A stretch of 46,597 nucleotides of DNA from an uncultured Candidatus Saccharibacteria bacterium (GCA_938041555.1 CALIAC010000036.1:1-46597), one strand, 5' to 3'. Counted from the stretch's first letter, positions 18,042-25,741 are shown. The notes: a model not told the origin generated them from the letters alone. Numbers and translations are program-made.

Positions 18042-19334
18042 ATGAAAAACACACTTGTAAAGCAGCTGCGCCGCCTCTTGCCCGCAGCGATGATTCACAC
18101 TCTCGAAGAAGTATATCGGCGGAGCCGTATTGCCCTGGTAGCGGCCCGCTATGGCAACCCAGCTAAGCATCTGCGCGTTATTGCCGTGACGGGCACGAAT
18201 GGTAAAACTACCACCGTTAACTATATCAATGAAATCCTTAAAGCCAGTGGCCGCCACACAGCAATGTTCTCCACGGCACTGATCGAGGTGGCAGGTCAGC
18301 GCCAGCTCAACGACCTCAATGCGACAGTTGGCTCTACCGCGCGGATGCAGCAGTTCTTTGCTGAGGCTAAGCGAGCCAACGTGGACTTCGTTGTGTTAGA
18401 AATTACCAGTCACGCGCTTGATCAACATAAGCTTGATGGTGTGCCAATTGAAGTTGCAGTCATGACTAACCTCACCCAAGACCACCTCGACTACCATAAG
18501 ACGATGGAGCGCTATGCCGCCGCCAAGGGTAAACTCTTTGCCCGGAAGCCGCGCTTTATTGTGCTCAACCGTGATGACGAATGGTTTCCATTCTTTGATA
18601 AATACACGGCGCGTGAGCAGAAGATTACTTATGGTCAAGATGCAGCTGCCACAGCTCGGATTACGCAGGCAGCGACCCGCAAAGTGGGCGGCAGTGCAAC
18701 GGTGCTTCTTGATGGCGCGACAAAGCTACCACTGACAACACATCTTCCGGGGATATTTAATATTTACAACATGACAGCTGCAGCGGCTGCTTGCCAATTG
18801 CTGGGCGTCGCACCAGCGGACATTGCTCGGGGCGTAGCTAACCTCACTGGTGTGCCAGGGCGCTTCGAGCGTGTACCGGTGGATACGCCATACGATGTGG
18901 TAGTCGATTATGCCCATACTCCTGATGCACTCGAGAAGCTACTGACCTCAGCGCGGGCTATCACCAAGCGGCGTATCATCTTGGTCTTTGGTGCGACGGG
19001 CGATCGCGACAAGGCGAAGCGACCCATCATGGGTGAGATTGCTGCTCGCCTGGCTGACCAGATCATCGTTACTGACGAAGAGAGCTACAACGAAGAGCCA
19101 GCTGGCATCCGCCAGGCAATTCTGCGCGGCATCCACCAGGCGGGCGGGGCAGACTACACCAAGGAGATTGCCGACCGGCGCGAGGCTATTGCCCAGGCGC
19201 TCGCCATCGCCCAGGCGGGCGATACCATTCTTATCACTGGTATGGGCCATGAGCAATTCCGTATCATCAACGGCCAGCGCCAACCGTGGAATGACGCGGC
19301 AGTGGTGCGAAGTTTGGTTGCTGAGCATAAGTAG
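18042..19334 (+). CDS. murE: MurE-like Mur ligase, lacking the N-terminal domain
   Basis: 430 residues, shorter than the usual 480-500. The central ATPase domain begins almost at once: VTGTNGKTTTVNY (about 49-61), EITSHALDQHKLDG, MTNLTQDHLDYH, with the C-terminal domain at VPGRFERV, VDYAHTPDALEKLL, GATGDRDKAKRP and GMGHEQF. MurE adds the third residue to UDP-MurNAc-L-Ala-D-Glu in the cytoplasm. The usual specificity motif (DNPR for diaminopimelate) reads DEESYNEEP here, so the amino acid added cannot be predicted. The 90-residue UDP-binding domain 1 is replaced by about 45 residues. Leaderless start after TGCTATACT. Confidence 0.85.
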   Translation: MKNTLVKQLRRLLPAAMIHTLEEVYRRSRIALVAARYGNPAKHLRVIAVTGTNGKTTTVNYINEILKASGRHTAMFSTALIEVAGQRQLNDLNATVGSTARMQQFFAEAKRANVDFVVLEITSHALDQHKLDGVPIEVAVMTNLTQDHLDYHKTMERYAAAKGKLFARKPRFIVLNRDDEWFPFFDKYTAREQKITYGQDAAATARITQAATRKVGGSATVLLDGATKLPLTTHLPGIFNIYNMTAAAAACQLLGVAPADIARGVANLTGVPGRFERVPVDTPYDVVVDYAHTPDALEKLLTSARAITKRRIILVFGATGDRDKAKRPIMGEIAARLADQIIVTDEESYNEEPAGIRQAILRGIHQAGGADYTKEIADRREAIAQALAIAQAGDTILITGMGHEQFRIINGQRQPWNDAAVVRSLVAEHK

Positions 19335-19416
19335 TAGCGATATTCCGACCCCTGATGTAGTGAGGTTTCAAGGAGGGTTTTTCTGGGCTATCCACTAGCT
19401 TTTTTGCCCGCATTTT

Positions 19417-19424
19417 GCTATACT
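19417..19424 (+). promoter_or_regulatory. Extended -10 of the Rpf-like gene
   Basis: TGCTATACT (19416-19424). The predicted start near 19431 gives a short leader that can form CGTAGC/GCTACG (19429-19434/19442-19447) before the ATG at 19454. Confidence 0.5.
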
Positions 19425-19453
19425 ACATCGTAGCGTACATTGCTACGCAGATT

Positions 19454-20623
19454 ATGATACAGTCTATTCCATTTTTGAAATTTCTCTCGCCACGCAATCT
19501 TGCTATCGCTGGTATGGTTGCGCTGGTTGGTGTTGGTCTATGGCGGATTCCGTCCGTCCATGCAGCGTCACGCCAGCCAGGTAGTGGCGAGCATATCATC
19601 ACATTGCACGAAGGCACGGCCAAGCGCGGGTTCTACACCAAGGCAACTACCTTGCGTGATGCGTTGCGTGAGGCAAATGTGCGACTTGACGATAAAGACC
19701 GCACCGAGCCCGAGCTTGATACGCCACTAGAGAGCGCCTCGTACGAAGTAAACATCTATCGAGCGCGGCCAGTGGTGATCCGCGATGGCGGGGCAGATAC
19801 GAAGCTTATTACCGCTTATCGCACAGGCAAGCAGATTGCAGAGCAGGCAGGTATTCCATTGCACGATGAAGACCAAGCGGTGCTGGCTCGCTCGCGCGAT
19901 ATCATTGCTGATGGGGCGGCAGAGGTGATAACAATCCGCCGCGCAACGCCCTTTACCCTTGTATTTTATGGCAAAACCATCCAGGCATACACGATGGAGA
20001 AGACGGTCGGTGCAATGCTCAAGGCTAAGAAAATTACCTTAGGTGCTGATGACACTCTCTCGGTGCCAGCGAGCGCGCCACTAACGGCTGGTATGACGGT
20101 AGAGCTCTGGCGTAATGGCAAGCAGACGGTGACGGTAGAGGAAGAAGTCGACTTCAAGACGGAGGAGATTAAGGATGCCGACCGCGAGCGTGGCAAAAAA
20201 GAAGTCAAGACCGAGGGTAAAAAAGGCAAGAAGGCCGTGACATACGAGATTATTATGAAGAATGGCCGCGAAGAGTCGCGCAAGCAGCTCAGTAGTGTGG
20301 TAACGCAAGAGCCAGTCAACCGGGTCGAGATCGTTGGGACGAAGAAGAAGTCGGTCGATACTACCTTTAGTGGTGATTTTGCAGGGGCACTAGCAAAACT
20401 ACGTAGCTGTGAAGGGGGGTACACCTCAAATACTGGCAATGGTTACTACGGTGCGTACCAATTCGACATCAAGACCTGGGGTGGCTTTGGTGGCTATACC
20501 AATGCAGCAGAAGCACCACCAGAAGTCCAAGACCAAAAAGCCTGGGAAACGTACCAGCGTCGTGGCTGGCAGCCCTGGCCAACCTGTAAGAATAAGATGG
20601 GGCTGCAAGACATCTACCGCTAG
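19454..20623 (+). CDS. Resuscitation-promoting-factor-like wall hydrolase (DUF348-G5-Rpf)
   Basis: 389 residues. Signal/anchor helix at about 14-32 ending near VHAAS, then DUF348-type ubiquitin-like repeats (about 45-215, with YTKATTLRDALREAN and YTMEKTVGAMLKAKK as repeat starts), a G5-type domain (about 220-290, VEEEVDFKTEEIKD...NRVEIVGTK) and a C-terminal transglycosylase-like domain (about 310-380). The latter has RSCEGGYTSNTGNGYYGAYQF with the catalytic Glu after the first Cys, and WPTC giving the disulphide partner, as in RpfB. It should cleave peptidoglycan outside the cell, either its own or that of a host. The ATG at 19454 gives the best signal peptide; no SD is seen. Confidence 0.88.
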   Translation: MIQSIPFLKFLSPRNLAIAGMVALVGVGLWRIPSVHAASRQPGSGEHIITLHEGTAKRGFYTKATTLRDALREANVRLDDKDRTEPELDTPLESASYEVNIYRARPVVIRDGGADTKLITAYRTGKQIAEQAGIPLHDEDQAVLARSRDIIADGAAEVITIRRATPFTLVFYGKTIQAYTMEKTVGAMLKAKKITLGADDTLSVPASAPLTAGMTVELWRNGKQTVTVEEEVDFKTEEIKDADRERGKKEVKTEGKKGKKAVTYEIIMKNGREESRKQLSSVVTQEPVNRVEIVGTKKKSVDTTFSGDFAGALAKLRSCEGGYTSNTGNGYYGAYQFDIKTWGGFGGYTNAAEAPPEVQDQKAWETYQRRGWQPWPTCKNKMGLQDIYR

Positions 20624-20644
20624 CAGCCTAGCTAAGAGAGTGAG

Positions 20645-21691
20645 ATGATTACGAAGAGCCTCTATCGTCTGTGGCAGCATCGTCAACCAATGATGGCCTG
20701 CCTGCTGGGGCTAAGTGTGGTGAGTGGCCTTGTCGTGGCAAGCTATGCCTCGGCTCAGAGCCCAGCAGCAGTGCCAGCTCGACTGGTTACTGTAGTAGAG
20801 AATGGTCGAGAGCGTGCTGTGTACTCGACTGCTTCGTCTGTGCGGGAGCTCATCGCTACCTCAGGTATGAAGATTGATGCCTCGCATGATTCCGTCTCGC
20901 CCCACCTTGATGCGTCGCTTGCGCAAGCAGCGCCAACAGTGACAATCCTGCGGGCTCGATTAGTCACTGTGATAGATGGCAAGAAGCGTTCGCGTGTGCT
21001 TACCGCAGCACGGGTCCCGCAGGATATTGCTAAGGCGGCTGGTATGGTACTCTACCGCGAGGATAGAGTCAGTTTTCAGACACCTGGCAACATCGCACTG
21101 GACGGGCCAAGTGAGATGATGACGATTCACCGTGCACCAACACATACAGTGACAGCGGAGGAGCCGATTGCATTTGCGACTGAGACAATCAAAGACAAGC
21201 AGCAGTTCATCGGTAGCAAAACAATTAAGCGAGCTGGTCAGCCAGGCATTCGCCGTTTGACCTATACAGTCGAGATGAAGGATGGTGTTGAGATGCAACG
21301 CCGTCTAACAGCGCAAACAGTGGTAAAGCAGCCGACTGCGCAAATAGAAGTAGTTGGGACCAAGCCTAAGAATCCATTGACGAAGAGCAAGGGTGCGCAT
21401 CACTTTATTGACAGCAAAGGGGTGAGCCACCGCGAGACATACTACGATTTGCCGATGAACGTTGCCATGCGTAACTGTGGCGGCGGCACTTACACCATTC
21501 GCGGTGATGGGGCTAAGGTCGATAAAGACGGCTACATCCTCGTGGCGGCGAATTATAGCAACTACCCACGCTGCTCGGTGGTTGAAACAAGCATGGGCCC
21601 AGGCAAAGTGTACGATACCGGAAGCTTTGCCACCAAGCATCCGCACGGCTTCGACCTCGCGACAGATTGGACGAAGGCGGACGGGAAGTAG
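20645..21691 (+). CDS. YabE-like secreted wall protein (DUF348-G5, 3D-like C-terminus)
   Basis: 348 residues. Signal peptide at about 14-38 ending ASYASAQS, DUF348-like repeats (VYSTASSVRELIATSGM and the following block), a G5 domain ending IEVVGTKP, and a C-terminal domain with RGDGAKVDKDGYILVAANY and VYDTGSF...GFDLATDW. The three Asp residues in this last part resemble the 3D domain of MltA-type lytic transglycosylases, but the match is loose. It follows the Rpf-like gene by 21 bases and shares its domain plan, so the two are probably an ancient duplication with different catalytic ends. Likely role: peptidoglycan remodelling outside the membrane. Confidence 0.82.
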   Translation: MITKSLYRLWQHRQPMMACLLGLSVVSGLVVASYASAQSPAAVPARLVTVVENGRERAVYSTASSVRELIATSGMKIDASHDSVSPHLDASLAQAAPTVTILRARLVTVIDGKKRSRVLTAARVPQDIAKAAGMVLYREDRVSFQTPGNIALDGPSEMMTIHRAPTHTVTAEEPIAFATETIKDKQQFIGSKTIKRAGQPGIRRLTYTVEMKDGVEMQRRLTAQTVVKQPTAQIEVVGTKPKNPLTKSKGAHHFIDSKGVSHRETYYDLPMNVAMRNCGGGTYTIRGDGAKVDKDGYILVAANYSNYPRCSVVETSMGPGKVYDTGSFATKHPHGFDLATDWTKADGK

Positions 21692-21807
21692 CGTCCACCA
21701 AGTCGTTTGCCACTCCTCCGCCGGAAGTTTTTGCCATAGTGTCACAGTATATTGGTTTGCACAATATTATTTCACTTTAGCTACTATTTTTTATATTTTT
21801 TCATCCC

Positions 21808-21839
21808 AACTATAGTACAAATCGATTTGTACTATAGTT
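21808..21839. repeat. Perfect 32-bp palindrome
   Basis: AACTATAGTACAAATC followed directly by its exact reverse complement. A TTTTTT tract begins eight bases after it on the plus strand. It could end the wall-protein operon as a hairpin, or be a binding site for a dimeric protein. Confidence 0.85.
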
Positions 21840-21875
21840 ACCCTGTTTTTTCCTGTTAGCGTGGGTTCTTTTTAT

Positions 21876-22020
21876 ATATTTATATATAATAGGAGAGAAA
21901 TCGATATAGATGGATATGGAGATATAAAGATAGAGAATAGCATGGATATAGAGACATGGGTATAAAGATATCGATACATAGAGAATAGATATAGTATCGA
22001 GATATATTGGTATGTATAGA
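21876..22020. repeat. GATA-rich, purine-biased low-complexity stretch
   Basis: About 145 bases made mainly of GATATA, GATAGAGA and ATATAT words on the plus strand, with few pyrimidines other than T. GATA recurs at about 21903, 21913, 21921, 21929, 21945, 21967, 21973, 21988 and 22001 with irregular spacing. No coding potential. It could be an easily melted region or a replication-slippage product. Confidence 0.7.
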
Positions 22021-22097
22021 AACATGCTTATTGCAGCGTATATACGGTGAGCAGTATGAGAAAGGAGTAAAGCGCTCAGCTTCTTCAGACACACACT

Positions 22098-22126
22098 TTG
22101 ACTTACCCGATCAAATATGGCACACT
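22098..22126 (+). promoter_or_regulatory. Promoter of small membrane protein gene
   Basis: TTGACT (22098-22103), 17 bases, CACACT (22121-22126). A start near 22133 leaves a leader of about 46 bases that carries the SD. Confidence 0.6.
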
Positions 22127-22178
22127 TGAGGGTGGTGGGGCGACCAGCGCTCCCAGACTGCATGGAAAGGAGATGACC

Positions 22179-22505
22179 ATGCAAAGAAGGAAAAGCGCAT
22201 GGGACGGCCGTTCCATGCGTCATGAAGCCAGAAAGGCGCGCAACATTGCGCCATTCTGGGTGATTGGAATGGCTTCCTGGGCGGGTGTACCGCTCGGCAG
22301 TTACCTGTTACTGTTCCACTTCGGTGGGACGGCATTTGAGCGTCACGAGCTGCCTTGGCTCGTGATGTATGTTGCATGGCTCCTCTTCGGAGGGGTCATC
22401 GTGGCAGGCCAGCGCCTGCCGAAGGTGTTGGGGCTGCCGCTCATTGCAGTGGCCGCCGTCGGAGGGATTTTTATCTCCCTCCTTGCCTGGGGGCTTTCTG
22501 TCTAG
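22179..22505 (+). CDS. Small membrane protein, function unknown
   Basis: 108 residues. A basic start (MQRRKSAWDGRSMRHEARKARN) is followed by three hydrophobic segments (about 23-43, 56-76, 82-105). AAAGGAG at 22166-22172 favours the ATG at 22179; the ATG at 22173 would touch the SD. It has its own full promoter and a strong terminator, making a one-gene transcript. It lies just upstream of the ATP synthase epsilon gene; some ATP synthase operons start with a small AtpI-like membrane protein, but I cannot show that identity here. Base use is more GC-rich than the repeat region before it. Confidence 0.75.
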   Translation: MQRRKSAWDGRSMRHEARKARNIAPFWVIGMASWAGVPLGSYLLLFHFGGTAFERHELPWLVMYVAWLLFGGVIVAGQRLPKVLGLPLIAVAAVGGIFISLLAWGLSV

Positions 22506-22529
22506 CTTCGCAGGTCGTCCCTACCCACC

Positions 22530-22580
22530 AAGGGCGGGTTGAGCAGCGCCATGTGGCTTGCTGCTCCCCGCCCTTTTCTC
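22530..22580 (+). terminator. Strong rho-independent terminator
   Basis: Outer stem AAGGGCGGG/CCCGCCCTT (22530-22538/22567-22575) and inner stem GAGCAGC/GCTGCTC (22541-22547/22560-22566), followed by TTCTC. Confidence 0.88.
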
Positions 22581-22633
22581 TCGCTTGGAGTAAAATCACC
22601 TCGTCTTCTACCTCGCTTTTTCTCTGCCACTCT

Positions 22634-22641
22634 GCTATAGT
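22634..22641 (+). promoter_or_regulatory. Extended -10 of atpC (leaderless)
   Basis: TGCTATAGT (22633-22641), with the ATG six bases further on. Confidence 0.55.
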
Positions 22642-22647
22642 AAAGCT

Positions 22648-23079
22648 ATGGATTTAGAACTTGTGACACTGACTGGTAGCAAGCTACACGAGACTGTGTA
22701 TGAGGTGATGCTGCCGACGCCGGATGGGCAGATTGCGGTCTTCCCGGGGCACGAACCACTCGTAACTCTGGCAGTGCCAGGTGTTGTAGCGGTACGTCGC
22801 GCCAAAGACGACAATGACGACCATCTGGAATACTTTGCCATCTCTGGCGGGGTGGTTGAGATTAGCCAGACAAAGGTACGCATCTTGGTGGACGAAGCCG
22901 AGCATGGCGACGATATCATTGAGGCTGAGAGTAAAGCCGCTCTCGAGCGTGCTCTCAAGCAGCGCGATAACGCCAGTAACCAAGTGGAGCTCGAGAAGGC
23001 CCACCAGCTGGTCGACCGCCATGCTGTGCGCCTCAAGGTGGCTGGCCTGCGCCGGCGCCACAACAAGCATCGCGTATAA
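22648..23079 (+). CDS. atpC: F-type ATP synthase epsilon subunit
   Basis: 143 residues. The epsilon subunit sits on the central stalk and can brake ATP hydrolysis. Seen: the N-terminal beta-sandwich with YEVMLPTPDGQIAVFPGHEPLVT (about 16-38; family form vtPeG.i.vlpgHapl) and YFAISGGVVEISQTKVRIL, then a C-terminal helical hairpin from EAESKAALERAL onward, ending in a basic tail. No other ATP synthase gene is next to it, which is unusual because atpC normally ends the atp operon. The leaderless start after TGCTATAGT suggests separate expression. Confidence 0.9.
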   Translation: MDLELVTLTGSKLHETVYEVMLPTPDGQIAVFPGHEPLVTLAVPGVVAVRRAKDDNDDHLEYFAISGGVVEISQTKVRILVDEAEHGDDIIEAESKAALERALKQRDNASNQVELEKAHQLVDRHAVRLKVAGLRRRHNKHRV

Positions 23080-23080
23080 T
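23075..23080 (+). promoter_or_regulatory. -10 box for the gene at 23120
   Basis: TATAAT overlapping the atpC stop codon; a leader of about 33 bases with AGAGAGA before the ATG would follow. No convincing -35. Confidence 0.4.
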
Positions 23081-23119
23081 ATTAGGGTAACAGAGATAAG
23101 CGCAGAGAGATAGCATATA

Positions 23120-24070
23120 ATGACGGAACTCTATTCACGTGCTTCATCATCAGATGAAGCACAGAGTTATCGACGTAATGATGAGAAGACTACAAGTAAT
23201 TGTTATGAGCAGCTTGTTGTATCCTACCAATTAGGTAACGAGTATGGCCTTGGTAAGCTCGATACACCAGAGTGGTCTCGCGCAGCAGAGTTTGTCCAGC
23301 GGCTCGGCGAGTACTATCTGCCAGCAGTGCAGAATATCATTGGCGCGTGTATGGATGGTCGGCCCGGCAGTACAGCAGAAGCAGTGCCAAATGGTGCAGG
23401 CGGTGGCTTGCTCTACCTAGTGACGGATCGGCTGGTGTACGGTGATAGTGATTCTATTGATGAAGCGAATACCCGCGTTCTGGGGCAGATTGGCCAGATA
23501 CCCGCGACAGTGCACGTCCGTCGGGATGACCATGCTCATGGCGAAGACGCTGGCTGCGCAGCAGCCGACAAGGTGGGTGCGATCTTTACCATCATTGCTC
23601 AGTATGGTGAGCAATTGCGCAGCCTAGCCACCGAGCTTGGCCTTGGTAGCGATAGTAGCGACGAAGCCCACCAGCAGATTATTCGCCATGCAACAGATGA
23701 GTCCAAGCTTGTTATGGCTAGTGGCAACGATCTTGTGGCAATGGTCGACGCGCAGCTAGCAAAGAGTGCTGAGCCCACTGGTGCTCACACCGATATGTTG
23801 CACGGTAGCCACCATGAGGCAGCGGTGGTGATGAATCAGCGCGCTGGGACGACGCTCGACCGCTATGCCTTGGCGCGGGAATTCGACCGCGCATCCGAGC
23901 ATCACCAGGCTTTCAATATTGATACATGGGCCTTTGCACCCTCAGCCGAAGCACTCTACCCAGGCGATCCAACTGCTCAGCAGTACGCTACCACTGCCAT
24001 GCTTTACTATAACCTCGCTGCTATCATGGCGTTGTGTGGCCCACGCATGACGGTGACGGTGCTTGCGTAA
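23120..24070 (+). CDS. Conserved hypothetical protein, possibly metal-binding
   Basis: 316 residues, soluble and acidic, without signal peptide or membrane helices. A short segment rich in metal ligands reads VRRDDHAHGEDAGCAAADK (about 134-152), and a second His cluster is LHGSHHE (about 228-234). This recalls the CPR proteins annotated as cadmium-type carbonic anhydrase-like, which have a DD-H-H...GC pattern, but I cannot verify the homology. N-terminal 30 residues look disordered. AGAGAGA precedes the ATG by about nine bases. A good terminator follows at 24185, so it is a single-gene transcript or read-through from atpC. Confidence 0.7.
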   Translation: MTELYSRASSSDEAQSYRRNDEKTTSNCYEQLVVSYQLGNEYGLGKLDTPEWSRAAEFVQRLGEYYLPAVQNIIGACMDGRPGSTAEAVPNGAGGGLLYLVTDRLVYGDSDSIDEANTRVLGQIGQIPATVHVRRDDHAHGEDAGCAAADKVGAIFTIIAQYGEQLRSLATELGLGSDSSDEAHQQIIRHATDESKLVMASGNDLVAMVDAQLAKSAEPTGAHTDMLHGSHHEAAVVMNQRAGTTLDRYALAREFDRASEHHQAFNIDTWAFAPSAEALYPGDPTAQQYATTAMLYYNLAAIMALCGPRMTVTVLA

Positions 24071-24184
24071 TGTTGTAAGTTTACCAAGTGGTGGGGATTG
24101 AGCCTAAACCCTAAAGCTTCCCTACAGCTATGAACGTGAGAGTGGTGGGTGATTAGAGATTGAGGCTATTAAACGAAATATTTT

Positions 24185-24214
24185 GCAGCAAGAGGCGTAT
24201 TGCTGCTTCTTTTT
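24185..24214 (+). terminator. Rho-independent terminator after the 23120 gene
   Basis: Exact 7-bp stem GCAGCAA/TTGCTGC (24185-24191/24200-24206) followed by TTCTTTTT. The rest of 24071-24380 shows no gene. Confidence 0.85.
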
Positions 24215-24380
24215 GCGCTACGCGATAGTGATTATGAGTTACTTTTTCCTGCTTTATAGATAAAGAATATCCAAAGTATAGCCGCCCTGCCTGTGCAGAT
24301 GCAAAACTAGCGCTCTCGTTCGTCCTCATGACGATATAATTTGAGGATATCACCCTCCTTTACCATAGCACAAACACCAT

Positions 24381-25367
24381 CTACTCAGATGTGCGCATAG
24401 TCTCATACCACTGGTGGATGACGTGCCGCGCCTCGGCCGTGCTGGTGGTGTGCATCAACTGGTCGCGCAGCTCCTTAGCGCCATCGAAATCGCGGATGTA
24501 GATCTTGTAGAAGCGTTTGAGCGTCTCGTATGGCCGGCCGAGCTGTGGCTGCCAGTGGTCGAAGAGGTCGAGGTGGTAGTGAAGGAGGGCGAAGTTGCGC
24601 TGCACCATAGAACTACTACCCTGCGCTACATTACCAGCACGCGGTGCAAAGCAAAATGGATCAGCAAACACCCCGCGGCCAATCATCACCCCATTGACGC
24701 CTGGGTGGGCTGCTACCAGTGTCATGCCATGCGCCCGATCGCGAATATCACCATTGATAGTGAGTAGTGTCTGCGGCGCAATCGCATCGCGCAGCGCCAC
24801 GATATCATCAATCAGCTCATAGTGCGCTGCTACCTTGCTCATCTCCTTCTTGGTACGCAGGTGGATGGTGAGATTGACGATATCTTGCTGGAGCAGCGTT
24901 GTGAGCCACGCCCGCCACTCATCCACAGTGCTGTAGCCAAGGCGGGTCTTAACGCTGACTGGCAAGCCAGCTGTCGTGGCCGCAGCAATAGCCGCTACGG
25001 CAACGTCTGGATTGCGAATTAGCGCCGCTCCCCCGCTCTTGATGGCGCTCTTGGCCGGGCAGCCCATATTGATATCGATCCCTGCAAAACCCAGGCGTGT
25101 GCAGTGCTGAGCAAACTGCTCCATATCGCCTGGCTCGCCACCCCAGATCTGCGCCACTAGGGGGTGCTCGTCGTCCGTCTTGACGAGCCGCCCAGCAATT
25201 GCCCTGTCACCAGCGTGTACCCAGCCCGTCGCATTAGCAAACTCAGTAAAAAACACATCGGGCGCACCAGCCCGCTCCACCACGTGGCGAAACACCACAT
25301 CTGTCACCGCCTCCATTGGTGCCAAAACAAAAAACGGCTGCGGTAAATCATTCCAAAACGACGTCAT
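24381..25367 (-). CDS. dus: tRNA-dihydrouridine synthase
   Basis: 328 residues; FMN/NADPH enzyme that reduces uridines in tRNA D-loops. TIM-barrel signatures in order: LAPMEAVTD (FMN loop, about 15-23), TEFANA, QIWGGEPG, GIDINMGCPAK with the catalytic Cys at 103, VKTRLG, LTIHLRTKKEM (in place of the usual HGRT), INGDIRD and VMIGRGVFADP. The GxxxxP FMN-phosphate site is intact. Length matches the family. It is transcribed toward 24.4 kb from a leaderless start, and sits right after the structured RNA transcripts that carry T-arm/D-arm-like folds, a suggestive but unproven neighbour. Confidence 0.94.
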   Translation of the reverse strand: MTSFWNDLPQPFFVLAPMEAVTDVVFRHVVERAGAPDVFFTEFANATGWVHAGDRAIAGRLVKTDDEHPLVAQIWGGEPGDMEQFAQHCTRLGFAGIDINMGCPAKSAIKSGGAALIRNPDVAVAAIAAATTAGLPVSVKTRLGYSTVDEWRAWLTTLLQQDIVNLTIHLRTKKEMSKVAAHYELIDDIVALRDAIAPQTLLTINGDIRDRAHGMTLVAAHPGVNGVMIGRGVFADPFCFAPRAGNVAQGSSSMVQRNFALLHYHLDLFDHWQPQLGRPYETLKRFYKIYIRDFDGAKELRDQLMHTTSTAEARHVIHQWYETMRTSE

Positions 25368-25375
25368 ATCAAGCT

Positions 25376-25381
25376 ATTATA
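25376..25381 (-). promoter_or_regulatory. -10 box of dus (leaderless)
   Basis: TATAAT on the minus strand, eight bases before the ATG. Confidence 0.6.
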
Positions 25382-25402
25382 ACACAATTGATCAGGGGAG
25401 AG

Positions 25403-25706
25403 CCCCCACGCCCGCATGCGTAGAATAGGCGCGAGCGTGGGGGATGGGTGTGAGCATGATCTATTATAGATCACCCCCTTTCTGGGGTCGGCTCCTCCAA
25501 GGCATTTTCTTGGAGGGTATACTTACTCACAGCTGGGATGGCAGGAGTCGAACCTGCTACGAGAGCCCTCGTATGCTTGTCTCCATCGACAAGCAAACCT
25601 CTCGTACCCCTCAACCAAACGGGGCATCCCAGGTCGGTCTCCATTGACCGACTACTCCTTACAAAAACTCAAGCCGGAGCAGATCCGGCGAATTTTTGCA
25701 AGGATA
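25403..25706 (-). ncRNA. Structured transcript A containing a tRNA-like fold
   Basis: From a perfect promoter at 25713-25741 the minus strand yields about 300 nt without a credible reading frame but almost fully made of hairpins. In order: a long stem (25702-25658, arms CTTGCAAAAATTC and GAGTTTTTGTAAG around GCCGGA/TCCGGC), a 7-bp hairpin with loop AATGGA (25652-25633), the tRNA-like part (25631-25534), CCTCCAAG/CTTGGAGG (25516-25494), ACCCC/GGGGT (25488-25473), GATCTAT/ATAGATC (25472-25458) and CCCCCACGC/GCGTGGGGG (25443-25403). The last has no T tract, so the 3' end is uncertain. Confidence 0.6.
25534..25631 (-). ncRNA. tRNA-like structure A (98 nt, no decoding loop)
   Basis: Acceptor stem TGGGATG/CATCCCA (7 bp); a D-arm-like hairpin CCCC/GGGG with a GG-containing 10-base loop; T-arm GCAGG TTCGACT CCTGC with the canonical loop. 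Instead of an anticodon arm there is a long arm: TACGAGAG/CTCTCGTA (8 bp) enclosing TGCTTGTC/GACAAGCA with a six-base loop GATGGA. Alternatively the 3' part folds as a variable arm TACGAG/CTCGTA. Positions 8-9 of a normal tRNA are missing and CCA is not encoded. It does not look able to decode. Confidence 0.6.
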
Positions 25707-25712
25707 GAGATA

Positions 25713-25741
25713 ATTGTAATCTACTTGGGCGAGGCTGTCAA
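25713..25741 (-). promoter_or_regulatory. Promoter of transcript A
   Basis: TTGACA (25741-25736), 17 bases, TACAAT (25718-25713), on the minus strand. Confidence 0.8.

Noticed and set aside
21810..22223. 137-codon minus-strand frame over the GATA-rich tract
   Set aside because: It translates low-complexity repeats into Ile/Tyr/Ser runs and has no start signal.
24153..24353. 66-codon minus-strand frame after the 23120 gene
   Set aside because: Its GTG touches the SD with no spacing, and the frame runs through a clear plus-strand terminator.
25534..25631. Selenocysteine tRNA as the identity of tRNA-like structure A
   Set aside because: tRNA-Sec has an 8-bp acceptor, a six-pair D-stem with a four-base loop and a UCA anticodon; here the D-arm is four pairs with a ten-base loop and no anticodon loop exists.
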